Shown piece after piece: positions 1-4,987 of a stretch of 8,225 bases of DNA. How positions within the stretch are numbered: position 1 is the stretch's first letter; each line of letters starts with the position of its first letter. Origin of the DNA: an uncultured Actinomycetes bacterium (GTDB lineage Bacteria > Actinomycetota > Actinomycetes > Mycobacteriales > Mycobacteriaceae); assembly GCA_903911165.1 (NCBI GenBank), contig CAIWCQ010000482.1, forward strand, positions 1-8,225, in the 5' to 3' direction. The notes below the pieces were generated by a model, which saw nothing but the letters and a program-made list of their open reading frames with translations, made no database searches and was not told where the DNA came from. The position numbers and the translations under genes were made by a program.

Positions 1-71
1 GGGTCGATGCCCGCGCCGCGCAGCACCCGAAGCCGGCCGGTCGAGGCCGAGCCGAGCACCACGCGGGTCAT
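1..71 (-). CDS. maf: Maf-family nucleotide pyrophosphatase, N-terminal fragment (cut by window edge)
   Basis: Only the first 23 codons are present; the gene continues beyond base 1. The visible N-terminus reads MTRVVLGSASTGRLRVLRGAG, which has the LxSxSxxRxxxL pattern that opens Maf/YhdE proteins. Family knowledge: these are cytoplasmic house-cleaning nucleoside triphosphate pyrophosphatases that act on non-canonical or methylated nucleotides. The ATG at 71-69 lies 10 bp beyond the stop of accE5 on the same strand, so it is probably the third gene of an accD5-accE5-maf transcript. The same order is found in M. tuberculosis (Rv3280-Rv3282) as I recall it. No strong Shine-Dalgarno sequence is visible before the start, which fits translation coupled to accE5. 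Identification rests on the short N-terminal motif plus synteny. Confidence 0.8.
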   Translation of the reverse strand, partial: MTRVVLGSASTGRLRVLRGAGID

Positions 72-81
72 CGGCACCCGG

Positions 82-342
82 TCATCGGCGCATATGCGTC
101 CGCTCCAGCAGGGTGACCCGCTGCCAGCTGGTGACCGGGTAGCGCAGCTTGTCCACCGGGTGACCCCAGAGGTTGCGTTCGATAGGTCCGGGGTCGGGCG
201 AACCGCCGCTGGCGCCGGCCAGCACGCTGAGCAGCGCCGCGATCTCGGCGTCGGTGGGATTGCCTTTGAGGATGCGGATCTCACTCACAGGTGCCTGATC
301 GGTCGCCTCGCCCGTCTTCGTCGCCTCGGTCGCATGGGTCAT
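82..342 (-). CDS. accE5: Acyl-CoA carboxylase epsilon subunit AccE5, short form
   Basis: The product is 86 residues. The core around residues 21-50 ([24 protein letters not shown], ending in a run of small residues), the [17 protein letters not shown] stretch and the C-terminal THMRR match actinobacterial acyl-CoA carboxylase epsilon subunits. Family knowledge: the epsilon subunit bridges the biotin-carrying alpha subunit (AccA3) and the carboxyltransferase AccD5 and stimulates activity of the cytoplasmic complex. The ATG at 342-340 overlaps the accD5 stop in an ATGA arrangement (4 bases), so the two are translationally coupled and probably made in fixed ratio. The M. tuberculosis AccE5 I remember is about 177 residues with an N-terminal repeat tail; here only about 20 polar residues precede the conserved core, closer to the Streptomyces-type short subunit. 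No sign of truncation at the 3' end. Confidence 0.93.
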   Translation of the reverse strand: MTHATEATKTGEATDQAPVSEIRILKGNPTDAEIAALLSVLAGASGGSPDPGPIERNLWGHPVDKLRYPVTSWQRVTLLERTHMRR

Positions 343-1958
343 AGCGGGATATTCCCATGCTTCTTCGGCGGAGTCTGGACCAGCTTGCGCTCGAGCAGGC
401 GCAGCGAACTCGCGATGTAGCCGCGGGTGTGCGAGGGCGGGATGACCGCGTCGACGTACCCGCGTTCGGCCGCGATGTAGGGGTTGACCAAAGTGTCCTC
501 GTAGTCGCGCTGCAACTCCAGGCGCAGCGCGTCAACGTCCTGGCCGTCGCTCGCGGCATCATTGAGTTGCTTGCGGTAGACGAAGCCGACCGCGCCAGAG
601 GCACCCATCACCGCGATCTGTGCGCTCGGCCAGGCCACGTTGACGTCGCAACCCATATCCTTGGAGCCCATCACGCAGTACGCGCCCCCGTAGGCCTTAC
701 GGGTGATCACGGTGATTTTGGCGACGGTGGCCTCGCCGTAGGCGTAGAGCAGCTTCGCGCCGCGCCGGATGATGCCGTTGTATTCCTGCTCGGTGCCGGG
801 CAGGAAACCGGGCACGTCGACGAGCATGATGATCGGAATGTTGAAGCAGTCGCAGGTTCGGATGAACCGCGCGGCCTTCTCCGAGGCGTTGATATCCAGG
901 CAGCCGGCGAACGCGGTCGGCTGATTAGCCACGATGCCGACGGGTCGACCGTCGACGCGGCCGAACCCGACGATGATGTTCTGGGCGTAACCCGCCTGAA
1001 TCTCGAGGAACTCGTCGTCGTCGAGGATCCGGGTGATCACCTCGTGCATGTCGTAGGGCTGGTTCGGTGAATCCGGGATCAGGGTGTCGAGTTCGAGATC
1101 TTCCTCGGTGAGATTGTCCTCGATTGCACCCGGGTGCGGTGGCGCCGGGTAGCGCGGCGGATCGGAGTAGTTGTTCGCCGGCAGGTAGCTCAGCAGATCG
1201 CGCACGTAGTCGAAGGCGTCCTGCTCGCCGGAGGCGACGTAGTGCGCGGTGCCGGACTTCGCCATGTGGGTCTGAGCGCCGCCGAGTTCCTCCATGGTGA
1301 CGTCCTCACCGGTGACGGTCTTGATGACGTCGGGTCCGGTGATGAACATCTGGCTGGTTGCCTCGACCATGACGACGAAGTCGGTCAGTGCGGGACCGTA
1401 GACGTGCCCGCCCGCCGCCGCGCCCATCACCAGTGAGATCTGCGGGATCACACCCGAGGCGAGGATGTTGTTGCGGAAGATCCGGCTGTAGAGGCCCAGC
1501 GACACCACACCTTCCTGGATGCGGGCGCCGGCGCCGTCGTTGATGCCGATCAGCGGTCGTCCGGTCTTGACCGCCATTTCCTGGACCTTGACGATCTTCT
1601 CGCCGTAAACCTCGCCGAGACTGCCACCGAAGACCGACGCGTCCTGGCTGAAAATGCAGACGTCACGGCCGTCGATGGTGCCGTAGCCGGTGACGACGCC
1701 GTCGCCGACCGGCCGGTTGTCCTGCAGGCCGAAGTTGGTGGAGCGGTGCCGGGCCAGGCCGTCCAGTTCGACGAAGGAGCCCTCATCGAGCAGGGCCAGG
1801 ACGCGTTCACGGGCGGTCAGTTTGCCTTTGGCGTGGACCTTCTCGACCGCGGTCTCACCGACCGGATGCAATGTCTCCTCGGTGCGCCTGCGCAGATCGG
1901 CCAGCTTGCCGGCCGTCGTGTGGATGTCCGCGTGGATGTCCGGTTCGGTCGTCGTCAT
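339..1958 (-). CDS. accD5: Acyl-CoA/propionyl-CoA carboxylase beta (carboxyltransferase) subunit AccD5
   Basis: A 539-residue carboxyltransferase of the crotonase superfold, very close to M. tuberculosis AccD5 (about 548 residues from memory). It transfers carboxyl from biotin to propionyl-CoA (and acetyl-CoA) to give methylmalonyl-CoA, used for methyl-branched lipids. The N-terminal domain shows [10 protein letters not shown] (45-53), [13 protein letters not shown] (110-122) and the oxyanion-hole glycines [10 protein letters not shown] (142-151), then [17 protein letters not shown] (178-194). The C-terminal domain begins near residue 329 with [18 protein letters not shown] and includes [15 protein letters not shown] (351-365), [20 protein letters not shown] (381-400) and [15 protein letters not shown] (422-436). 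No key motif is missing. The ATG at 1958 is chosen because the protein begins as expected before the [12 protein letters not shown] stretch, and a TACCAT -10 box lies 8 nt upstream. The gene diverges from the PH-domain gene with 17 bp between start codons and overlaps accE5 by 4 bases. Confidence 0.97.
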   Translation of the reverse strand: MTTTEPDIHADIHTTAGKLADLRRRTEETLHPVGETAVEKVHAKGKLTARERVLALLDEGSFVELDGLARHRSTNFGLQDNRPVGDGVVTGYGTIDGRDVCIFSQDASVFGGSLGEVYGEKIVKVQEMAVKTGRPLIGINDGAGARIQEGVVSLGLYSRIFRNNILASGVIPQISLVMGAAAGGHVYGPALTDFVVMVEATSQMFITGPDVIKTVTGEDVTMEELGGAQTHMAKSGTAHYVASGEQDAFDYVRDLLSYLPANNYSDPPRYPAPPHPGAIEDNLTEEDLELDTLIPDSPNQPYDMHEVITRILDDDEFLEIQAGYAQNIIVGFGRVDGRPVGIVANQPTAFAGCLDINASEKAARFIRTCDCFNIPIIMLVDVPGFLPGTEQEYNGIIRRGAKLLYAYGEATVAKITVITRKAYGGAYCVMGSKDMGCDVNVAWPSAQIAVMGASGAVGFVYRKQLNDAASDGQDVDALRLELQRDYEDTLVNPYIAAERGYVDAVIPPSHTRGYIASSLRLLERKLVQTPPKKHGNIPL

Positions 1959-1966
1959 GGGTCACG

Positions 1967-1972
1967 ATGGTA
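1967..1972 (-). promoter_or_regulatory. Candidate -10 box of accD5, likely leaderless transcript
   Basis: On the minus strand the hexamer TACCAT matches the mycobacterial TANNNT consensus and is followed by 8 nt (CGTGACCC) and the accD5 ATG. This spacing puts transcription initiation at or within two bases of the start codon. No Shine-Dalgarno sequence is visible. The promoter would lie inside the first codons of the divergent PH-domain gene. No convincing -35 box was found; it would fall in the PH-domain coding sequence. Confidence 0.5.
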
Positions 1973-1975
1973 CCC

Positions 1976-2488
1976 ATGGGCTACCCCGACAACGTGCTGG
2001 CAACCGGCGAGCAGGTGGTGTTGCACCGTCACCCGCATTTCAAGCGGCTGGTGGCGCCCATCCTGGTGCTGCTGGTGAGCACCGCGTTGGCGGCTTTCGC
2101 CGCCGCGTTGGTGAGCCAGACCGGCTGGGATGACACTGCCAGGAAAGCGGTGTCGGCGGCCATCGCCGGGGTGTGGCTGGTGCTGGTCGGCTGGCTGACG
2201 CTGCGGCCGTTCCTGGCGTGGCTGGCGACGCATTTCGTGATCACCGACCGGCGGGTGATGTATCGCCACGGCGTGCTGACCCGCGCGGGTATCGACATTC
2301 CCTTGGCGCGGATCAACAGTGTCGAGTTTCGGCACGGGCTGATCGACCGGATGCTGCGCACCGGCACCCTTGTCATCGAGTCGGCGTCCCAGGATCCCCT
2401 GGAGTTCAATGACATTCCCGGCGTCGAACGGGTGCATTCACTGCTCTATCACGAAGTCTTCGACACGCTCGATTCAGAGGAGAGCTGA
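1976..2488 (+). CDS. Membrane protein with bacterial PH domain (bPH2/YdbS-like), Rv3278c type
   Basis: A 170-residue membrane protein. After a polar N-terminus (MGYPDNVLATGEQVVLHRHP, residues 1-20) come two hydrophobic segments at about 26-46 and 58-84, then a cytoplasmic bacterial PH domain from about 85 (THFVITDRRVMYRHGVLTRAG, PLARINSVEF, LIDRMLRTGTLVIESA). This matches the conserved mycobacterial family of Rv3278c from memory. Bacterial PH domains of this type are of unknown precise function; some act at the membrane in lipid or envelope homeostasis, so no reaction is assigned. The start at 1976 (MGYPDN) is preferred because the conserved (G/S)YP(D/E)NVLA...GEQVVLHRHPH N-terminus begins there; the in-frame ATG at 1967 would only add MVP. 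No Shine-Dalgarno sequence is visible. The 3' end lies in a 24-bp tandem repeat and the gene converges on the GtrA-family gene. Confidence 0.9.
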   Translation: MGYPDNVLATGEQVVLHRHPHFKRLVAPILVLLVSTALAAFAAALVSQTGWDDTARKAVSAAIAGVWLVLVGWLTLRPFLAWLATHFVITDRRVMYRHGVLTRAGIDIPLARINSVEFRHGLIDRMLRTGTLVIESASQDPLEFNDIPGVERVHSLLYHEVFDTLDSEES

Positions 2489-2548
2489 TCGGGCGATTCC
2501 GAGGAGAGCTGATCGGGCGATTCCGAGGAGAGCTAACCGGGGGATCCC
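2477..2548. repeat. Three-copy 24-bp tandem repeat across the convergent 3' ends of the PH-domain and GtrA-family genes
   Basis: Units lie at 2477-2500, 2501-2524 and 2525-2548. Units 1 and 2 are identical and unit 3 differs at a few bases; a partial fourth copy (gagga) follows. The unit length is 8 codons. In the PH-domain frame each unit reads SGDSEES-stop-like, so three in-frame stops occur at 2486, 2510 and 2534. In the GtrA frame (minus) the units read LSSESPDQ, and the GtrA stop TAG (2535-2533) replaces the CAG of the other units; the real GtrA tail KSSGSPG-stop aligns with LSSESPDQ. The repeat therefore arose by duplication of the gene ends. It fills the 44-bp gap between the two stop codons. 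No clear hairpin terminator is seen. Confidence 0.9.
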
Positions 2549-3132
2549 GAGGACTTCGGACCGGTGTGGCCGGAACTGTGGTCCTCGAGCGCCTCGGCGA
2601 TGCCGCCGGTGGTTAGCACCGATTCCAGGGTGCGGTCCGGGTCGTCGCCGAGCTCGTCGGGGAACACCCAGCGCCGCAGCGCCCAGAACCGGAAGCCCAT
2701 CTGCAGCAGATTTCCAATCAGATAGGCCGAGATGAAGTCGGCGATGTTCTCTACCGTCAAGGACACTTCCGGTACCCGCAAACCAAGCACGTAGCTGGAG
2801 AAGTACAGCGGCGCCATGCTCAGCACCACCCCGACCGCGCTGACGCCGAAGAACAGCAGTGCCTCGTGATGGCGTTCGCGGCCGCCGCGGTCCCGGAAGC
2901 TCCACTCCCGATTGAGAATGTAGGAGGCGATCACCGCGATGATCCCGGAGATCACCTTGGCCGTGACCGGCTTGGGCTCGAGGATGGTCAGCTTGAGGGT
3001 GAAGAAGATCACCGAGTCGATTACGAACGTGGTCGCGCCGACGATCGCGAACTTGATCAGTTCGTGGTGCCGGTCGGCGAAGGGCCGGATCGCGCGAGGC
3101 AGCCGGGCGATCGTGGCATCAGCGAAGGACAC
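2533..3132 (-). CDS. GtrA-family four-transmembrane protein (Rv3277 type)
   Basis: A 199-residue polytopic membrane protein. Four hydrophobic segments are visible at about 26-48, 56-74, 91-115 and 126-147. The NREWSFRDRG stretch (74-83), the FxxVGxxTFxID start of the first segment and the RFWALRRWVF exit (148-157) are typical of the GtrA/DPMS family. Family knowledge: GtrA-like proteins take part in flipping or presenting polyprenyl-phosphate sugars or in cell-wall polysaccharide synthesis; which sugar applies here cannot be told from sequence. The C-terminus from about 160 is acidic and polar, shorter than the roughly 270-residue M. tuberculosis homologue as I recall it, and ends inside the 24-bp tandem repeat. 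The GTG start at 3132 is favoured because a TAGACT -10 box sits 8 nt upstream. It diverges from purK across 87 bp and converges on the PH-domain gene. Confidence 0.92.
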   Translation of the reverse strand: MSFADATIARLPRAIRPFADRHHELIKFAIVGATTFVIDSVIFFTLKLTILEPKPVTAKVISGIIAVIASYILNREWSFRDRGGRERHHEALLFFGVSAVGVVLSMAPLYFSSYVLGLRVPEVSLTVENIADFISAYLIGNLLQMGFRFWALRRWVFPDELGDDPDRTLESVLTTGGIAEALEDHSSGHTGPKSSGSPG

Positions 3133-3140
3133 AACGGCAA

Positions 3141-3146
3141 AGTCTA
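3141..3146 (-). promoter_or_regulatory. Candidate -10 box of the GtrA-family gene, likely leaderless
   Basis: The minus-strand hexamer TAGACT fits TANNNT and is followed by 8 nt before the GTG start at 3132. Transcription would begin at or one base before the start codon. There is no Shine-Dalgarno sequence between them, which supports both the GTG as start and a leaderless mRNA. The -35 region is not convincing. Confidence 0.55.
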
Positions 3147-3182
3147 GAAGAATCCGCCGGGCGTTGCGTAGAGGCGCTGGTC

Positions 3183-3201
3183 ACCGCGGGGATACCGCGG
3201 T
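3183..3201. promoter_or_regulatory. Perfect inverted repeat in the GtrA-purK divergent spacer, candidate operator
   Basis: ACCGCGG (3183-3189) and CCGCGGT (3195-3201) are perfect 7-base inverted arms separated by GGATA. The site ends 19 bp before the purK start, so it would span roughly -37 to -19 if purK is transcribed from its start codon. The position suits a repressor or activator site. It could equally be a chance GC-rich palindrome, since CCGCGG itself is palindromic. The rest of the 87-bp spacer (3133-3219) holds the TAGACT box for the GtrA-family gene and a weak CATAAG sequence at 3210-3215 just before purK. Confidence 0.35.
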
Positions 3202-3219
3202 CGTGGCAGCATAAGAGGC

Positions 3220-4395
3220 GTGCCGAAGGTAGCGATGGTGGGCGGTGGGCAATTGGCCCGGATGACGCATCAGGCCGCGATCGCACTGGGCCAGAGCCTG
3301 CGGATCCTCGCGACCGATCCCGGCGACCCGGCCGCTCAGGTCAGTCCCGACGTCGTGATCGGTACCCACACCGATCTGGACGCACTGCGACGGGTCGCGG
3401 CCGGGACGGACGCGCTGACCTTCGACCACGAGCATGTGCCCACCGATCTGCTCGACGCGCTCGTCGCCGAGGGTGTCACGGTGCTGCCCGCACCGTCGGC
3501 GCTCATTTTCGCCCAGGACAAAGCGGCGATGCGTCGGCGACTCTCGGAGTTAGGCGCACCGGTGCCGCGCTTCACTGAGGTGCGTGCGGTTGACGACGTC
3601 GACGCGTTCGCCGCGCGAGTAGGCGGCCCGGTGGTGGTTAAGACGGTGCGCGGCGGTTACGACGGCCGGGGCGTGGTGCTTGCCGACGATGTAGCGACGG
3701 CTCGCACGGCGGTGGCCGGGTACCTTGCCGACGGCGTCGCGGTGCTTTTAGAGGAACGGGTGGCGATGCGCCGTGAACTCTCGGCTCTGGTGGCGCGCTC
3801 GCCACTGGGACAGGGCGCAGCCTGGCCGATCGTGGAAACCGTTCAGCGCGAGGGCATCTGCGTCACCGTGCTGGCGCCCGCGCCCGGGCTGTCCGATCAG
3901 TTGGCTACTGCCGCCGAGCAGTTGGCGCTGCGGATCGCCGATGAGTTGGGCGTCGTTGGTGTGCTCGCCGTCGAACTTTTCGAGACCCTCGATGGCGCAC
4001 TGATGGTCAACGAGTTGGCCATGCGGCCGCACAACTCCGGACACTGGACCATGAACGGCTCGGTCACCAGTCAGTTCGAACAGCACCTGCGGGCGGTGCT
4101 GGACTACCCACTCGGCCTCACCCGCCCGGTCGCACCGGTGACGGTGATGGCCAACGTGCTCGGCGCGGACACACCGCCGTCGATGGGCATGGATGAGCGC
4201 GTCCACCACCTGTTCGGCCGGTTGCCCGATGTCCATGTGCACCTCTACGGCAAACAGGAGCGCCCCGGCCGCAAGATCGGGCACGTGAACGTTATCGGCA
4301 CTGACGTCGGGCCGGTGCGGGAGCGCGCCGAACGCGCGGCACACTGGTTGTCGCACGCAGACTGGTCGGATGGATGGAGCGGCGGAGATGGCTGA
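3220..4395 (+). CDS. purK: N5-carboxyaminoimidazole ribonucleotide synthase (PurK)
   Basis: A 391-residue ATP-grasp enzyme that carboxylates AIR with ATP and bicarbonate to N5-CAIR in de novo purine synthesis (cytoplasm). The N-terminal nucleotide-fold motif is VAMVGGGQLARM (4-15). FDHEHVP lies at 68-74, the ATP-binding loop VVVKTVRGGYDGRGV at 138-152, and the C-terminal active-site stretch VNELAMRPHNSGHWT at 263-277 supplies the metal and substrate contacts. Length and motifs are normal for actinobacterial PurK. The GTG at 3220 is chosen because it keeps the first beta strand (PKVAMVGGG). The ATG at 3235 has a GAAGG five bases upstream but would delete that strand. The last codons (SGGDG) lie in a 23-bp direct repeat shared with the purE start. 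It heads the purK-purE unit and diverges from the GtrA-family gene. Confidence 0.96.
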   Translation: MPKVAMVGGGQLARMTHQAAIALGQSLRILATDPGDPAAQVSPDVVIGTHTDLDALRRVAAGTDALTFDHEHVPTDLLDALVAEGVTVLPAPSALIFAQDKAAMRRRLSELGAPVPRFTEVRAVDDVDAFAARVGGPVVVKTVRGGYDGRGVVLADDVATARTAVAGYLADGVAVLLEERVAMRRELSALVARSPLGQGAAWPIVETVQREGICVTVLAPAPGLSDQLATAAEQLALRIADELGVVGVLAVELFETLDGALMVNELAMRPHNSGHWTMNGSVTSQFEQHLRAVLDYPLGLTRPVAPVTVMANVLGADTPPSMGMDERVHHLFGRLPDVHVHLYGKQERPGRKIGHVNVIGTDVGPVRERAERAAHWLSHADWSDGWSGGDG

Positions 4396-4450
4396 CGCGC
4401 CGGCGACGATGCAGAGCGAAGCGATGAGGAGGAGCGGCGGAGATGGCTGA
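4388..4450 (+). CDS. 20-codon ORF within the MIRU-like element, linking purK and purE
   Basis: The ORF begins at the duplicated ATG (4388) overlapping the purK stop by 8 bases and ends with TGA at 4448-4450, overlapping the purE start by 8 bases. The peptide would be [20 protein letters not shown]. It begins with the first four residues of PurE (MADA) and ends with the last five of PurK (SGGDG), a direct consequence of the duplication. Family knowledge: MIRUs characteristically carry such small ORFs whose stop and start codons overlap those of the flanking genes. It probably serves translational coupling rather than making a functional peptide. A GGAG at 4376-4379 lies 8 bases before its ATG. 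Confidence 0.5.
   Translation: MADAPATMQSEAMRRSGGDG
4427..4434 (+). promoter_or_regulatory. Shine-Dalgarno site of purE, supplied by the MIRU-like element
   Basis: AGGAGGAG lies 8 bases before the purE ATG at 4443. It is stronger than the sequence before the upstream duplicate ATG at 4388, where only GGAG and GGCGGAG are present. It supports 4443 as the true purE start and suggests the inserted element improved purE translation. Confidence 0.7.
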
Positions 4451-4946
4451 CGCCCGCGTGGGGCTGATCATGGGAAGTGACAGTGACTGGCCGGTGATGG
4501 AGGCCGCCGCGACGGCGCTCGCTGAATTCGACGTGCCCTTCGAGGTCGGTGTGGTCTCCGCGCACCGAACCCCCGGACGGATGCTCGACTACGCCCGCGG
4601 AGCGGCCGGGCGCGGAATCGCGGTGATCATCGCCGGCGCCGGCGGCGCGGCCCACCTGCCCGGCATGGTCGCCTCGGCCACACCGCTGCCGGTGATCGGA
4701 GTTCCGGTGCCACTGGGCACCCTCGACGGGATGGACTCGCTGCTGTCGATTGTCCAGATGCCGGCCGGGGTGCCGGTGGCGTGCGTCTCGATTGGCGGGG
4801 CTCGCAACGCCGGTCTGCTGGCGGTGCGGATGCTGGCCGCCGCCGATCCCGACCTGATGGCCCGGATGGAGGCCTTCCAGGCCGGACTGGAGGCCGAGGT
4901 GCAGGCAAAGGACCGTGCATTGCGAGCGCGATTGCTAGGCGAGTGA
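4443..4946 (+). CDS. purE: N5-carboxyaminoimidazole ribonucleotide mutase (PurE, class I)
   Basis: A 167-residue enzyme that converts N5-CAIR, the product of PurK, to CAIR in purine synthesis. Diagnostic motifs are MGSDSDW (10-16, phosphate and substrate binding), SAHRTP (39-44, with the catalytic histidine 41), [13 protein letters not shown] (63-75), GVPVP (86-90), [13 protein letters not shown] (100-112) and NAGLLA (122-127). Class I (mutase) is expected because PurK is encoded next door. The ATG at 4443 starts [16 protein letters not shown] directly before the first strand and has AGGAGGAG 8 bases upstream. purK and purE are separated by a MIRU-like insertion. The last codons contain the likely -35 region of the fadE25 promoter. 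Confidence 0.97.
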   Translation: MADARVGLIMGSDSDWPVMEAAATALAEFDVPFEVGVVSAHRTPGRMLDYARGAAGRGIAVIIAGAGGAAHLPGMVASATPLPVIGVPVPLGTLDGMDSLLSIVQMPAGVPVACVSIGGARNAGLLAVRMLAAADPDLMARMEAFQAGLEAEVQAKDRALRARLLGE

Positions 4947-4961
4947 GCAGGCGGGTAAATT
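4932..4961 (+). promoter_or_regulatory. Candidate SigA-type promoter of fadE25
   Basis: TTGCTA (4932-4937, resembling TTGACA) and TAAATT (4956-4961, matching TANNNT) are separated by 18 bp. Transcription would start near 4968, giving a leader of about 20 bases that contains the AGGAGG site. The -35 lies in the end of purE, so fadE25 can be expressed independently of purKE. TAAATT is conspicuously AT-rich for this sequence. Confidence 0.55.
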
Positions 4962-4976
4962 AGCCGCAGATCCCCG

Positions 4977-4982
4977 AGGAGG
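4977..4982 (+). promoter_or_regulatory. Shine-Dalgarno site of fadE25
   Basis: AGGAGG lies 5 bases before the ATG at 4988 and fixes that start codon. It is the strongest ribosome binding site in the window and contrasts with the sites before accD5, birA and the GtrA-family gene, which have none. Confidence 0.8.
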
Positions 4983-4987
4983 TTCCC

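Larger units (their letters stand above)
4376..4453 (+). repeat. MIRU-like element in the purK-purE junction, flanked by 23-bp direct repeats
   Basis: A perfect 23-bp direct repeat lies at 4376-4398 and 4431-4453, a period of 55 bp. It spans the end of purK (SGGDG and the stop) and the start of purE (ATG GCT GAC GC). The DNA between contains gccggcgacgatgcagagcg (4399-4418) followed by an agcgatgaggaggag core. From memory this matches the core of the mycobacterial interspersed repetitive units, which insert at overlapping stop/start codons inside operons and come in forms of about 77 and 53 bp. The inferred ancestral junction is purK and purE overlapping by 8 bases (ATGGCTGA). Insertion duplicated that overlap and separated the genes by 47 bp. 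Repeat structure is seen directly; the MIRU name rests on recall. Confidence 0.8.

Noticed and set aside
83..85. ATG overlapping the accE5 stop (ATGA) as the maf start
   Set aside because: It is out of frame with the Maf sequence and terminates after five codons. The ATG at 71 begins the recognisable MTRVVLGSAS motif.
357..1070. A 237-codon open frame on the plus strand opposite accD5
   Set aside because: Antisense shadow of accD5. Composition is typical of GC-rich mirror frames and no family motif is seen.
1871..1975. Upstream in-frame start for the PH-domain gene at 1871
   Set aside because: The added 35 residues are Cys/Arg/Pro-rich, antisense to accD5, and unlike the conserved N-terminus that begins at 1976.
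2489..2532. Intrinsic terminator between the convergent PH-domain and GtrA-family genes
   Set aside because: The gap consists of the 24-bp repeat. No stable GC stem followed by a T run is present on either strand.
2477..2548. CRISPR-like array at the 24-bp repeats
   Set aside because: The units are directly adjacent with no spacers, so this is a tandem repeat.
3235..3237. Alternative purK start at ATG 3235, with GAAGG five bases upstream
   Set aside because: It would remove the first beta strand (PKVAM) before the GGGQLARM motif, which PurK proteins need.
3748..4356. A 202-codon minus-strand frame opposite purK
   Set aside because: No domain, His/Arg/Gly-rich shadow composition, and purK motifs are intact on the other strand.
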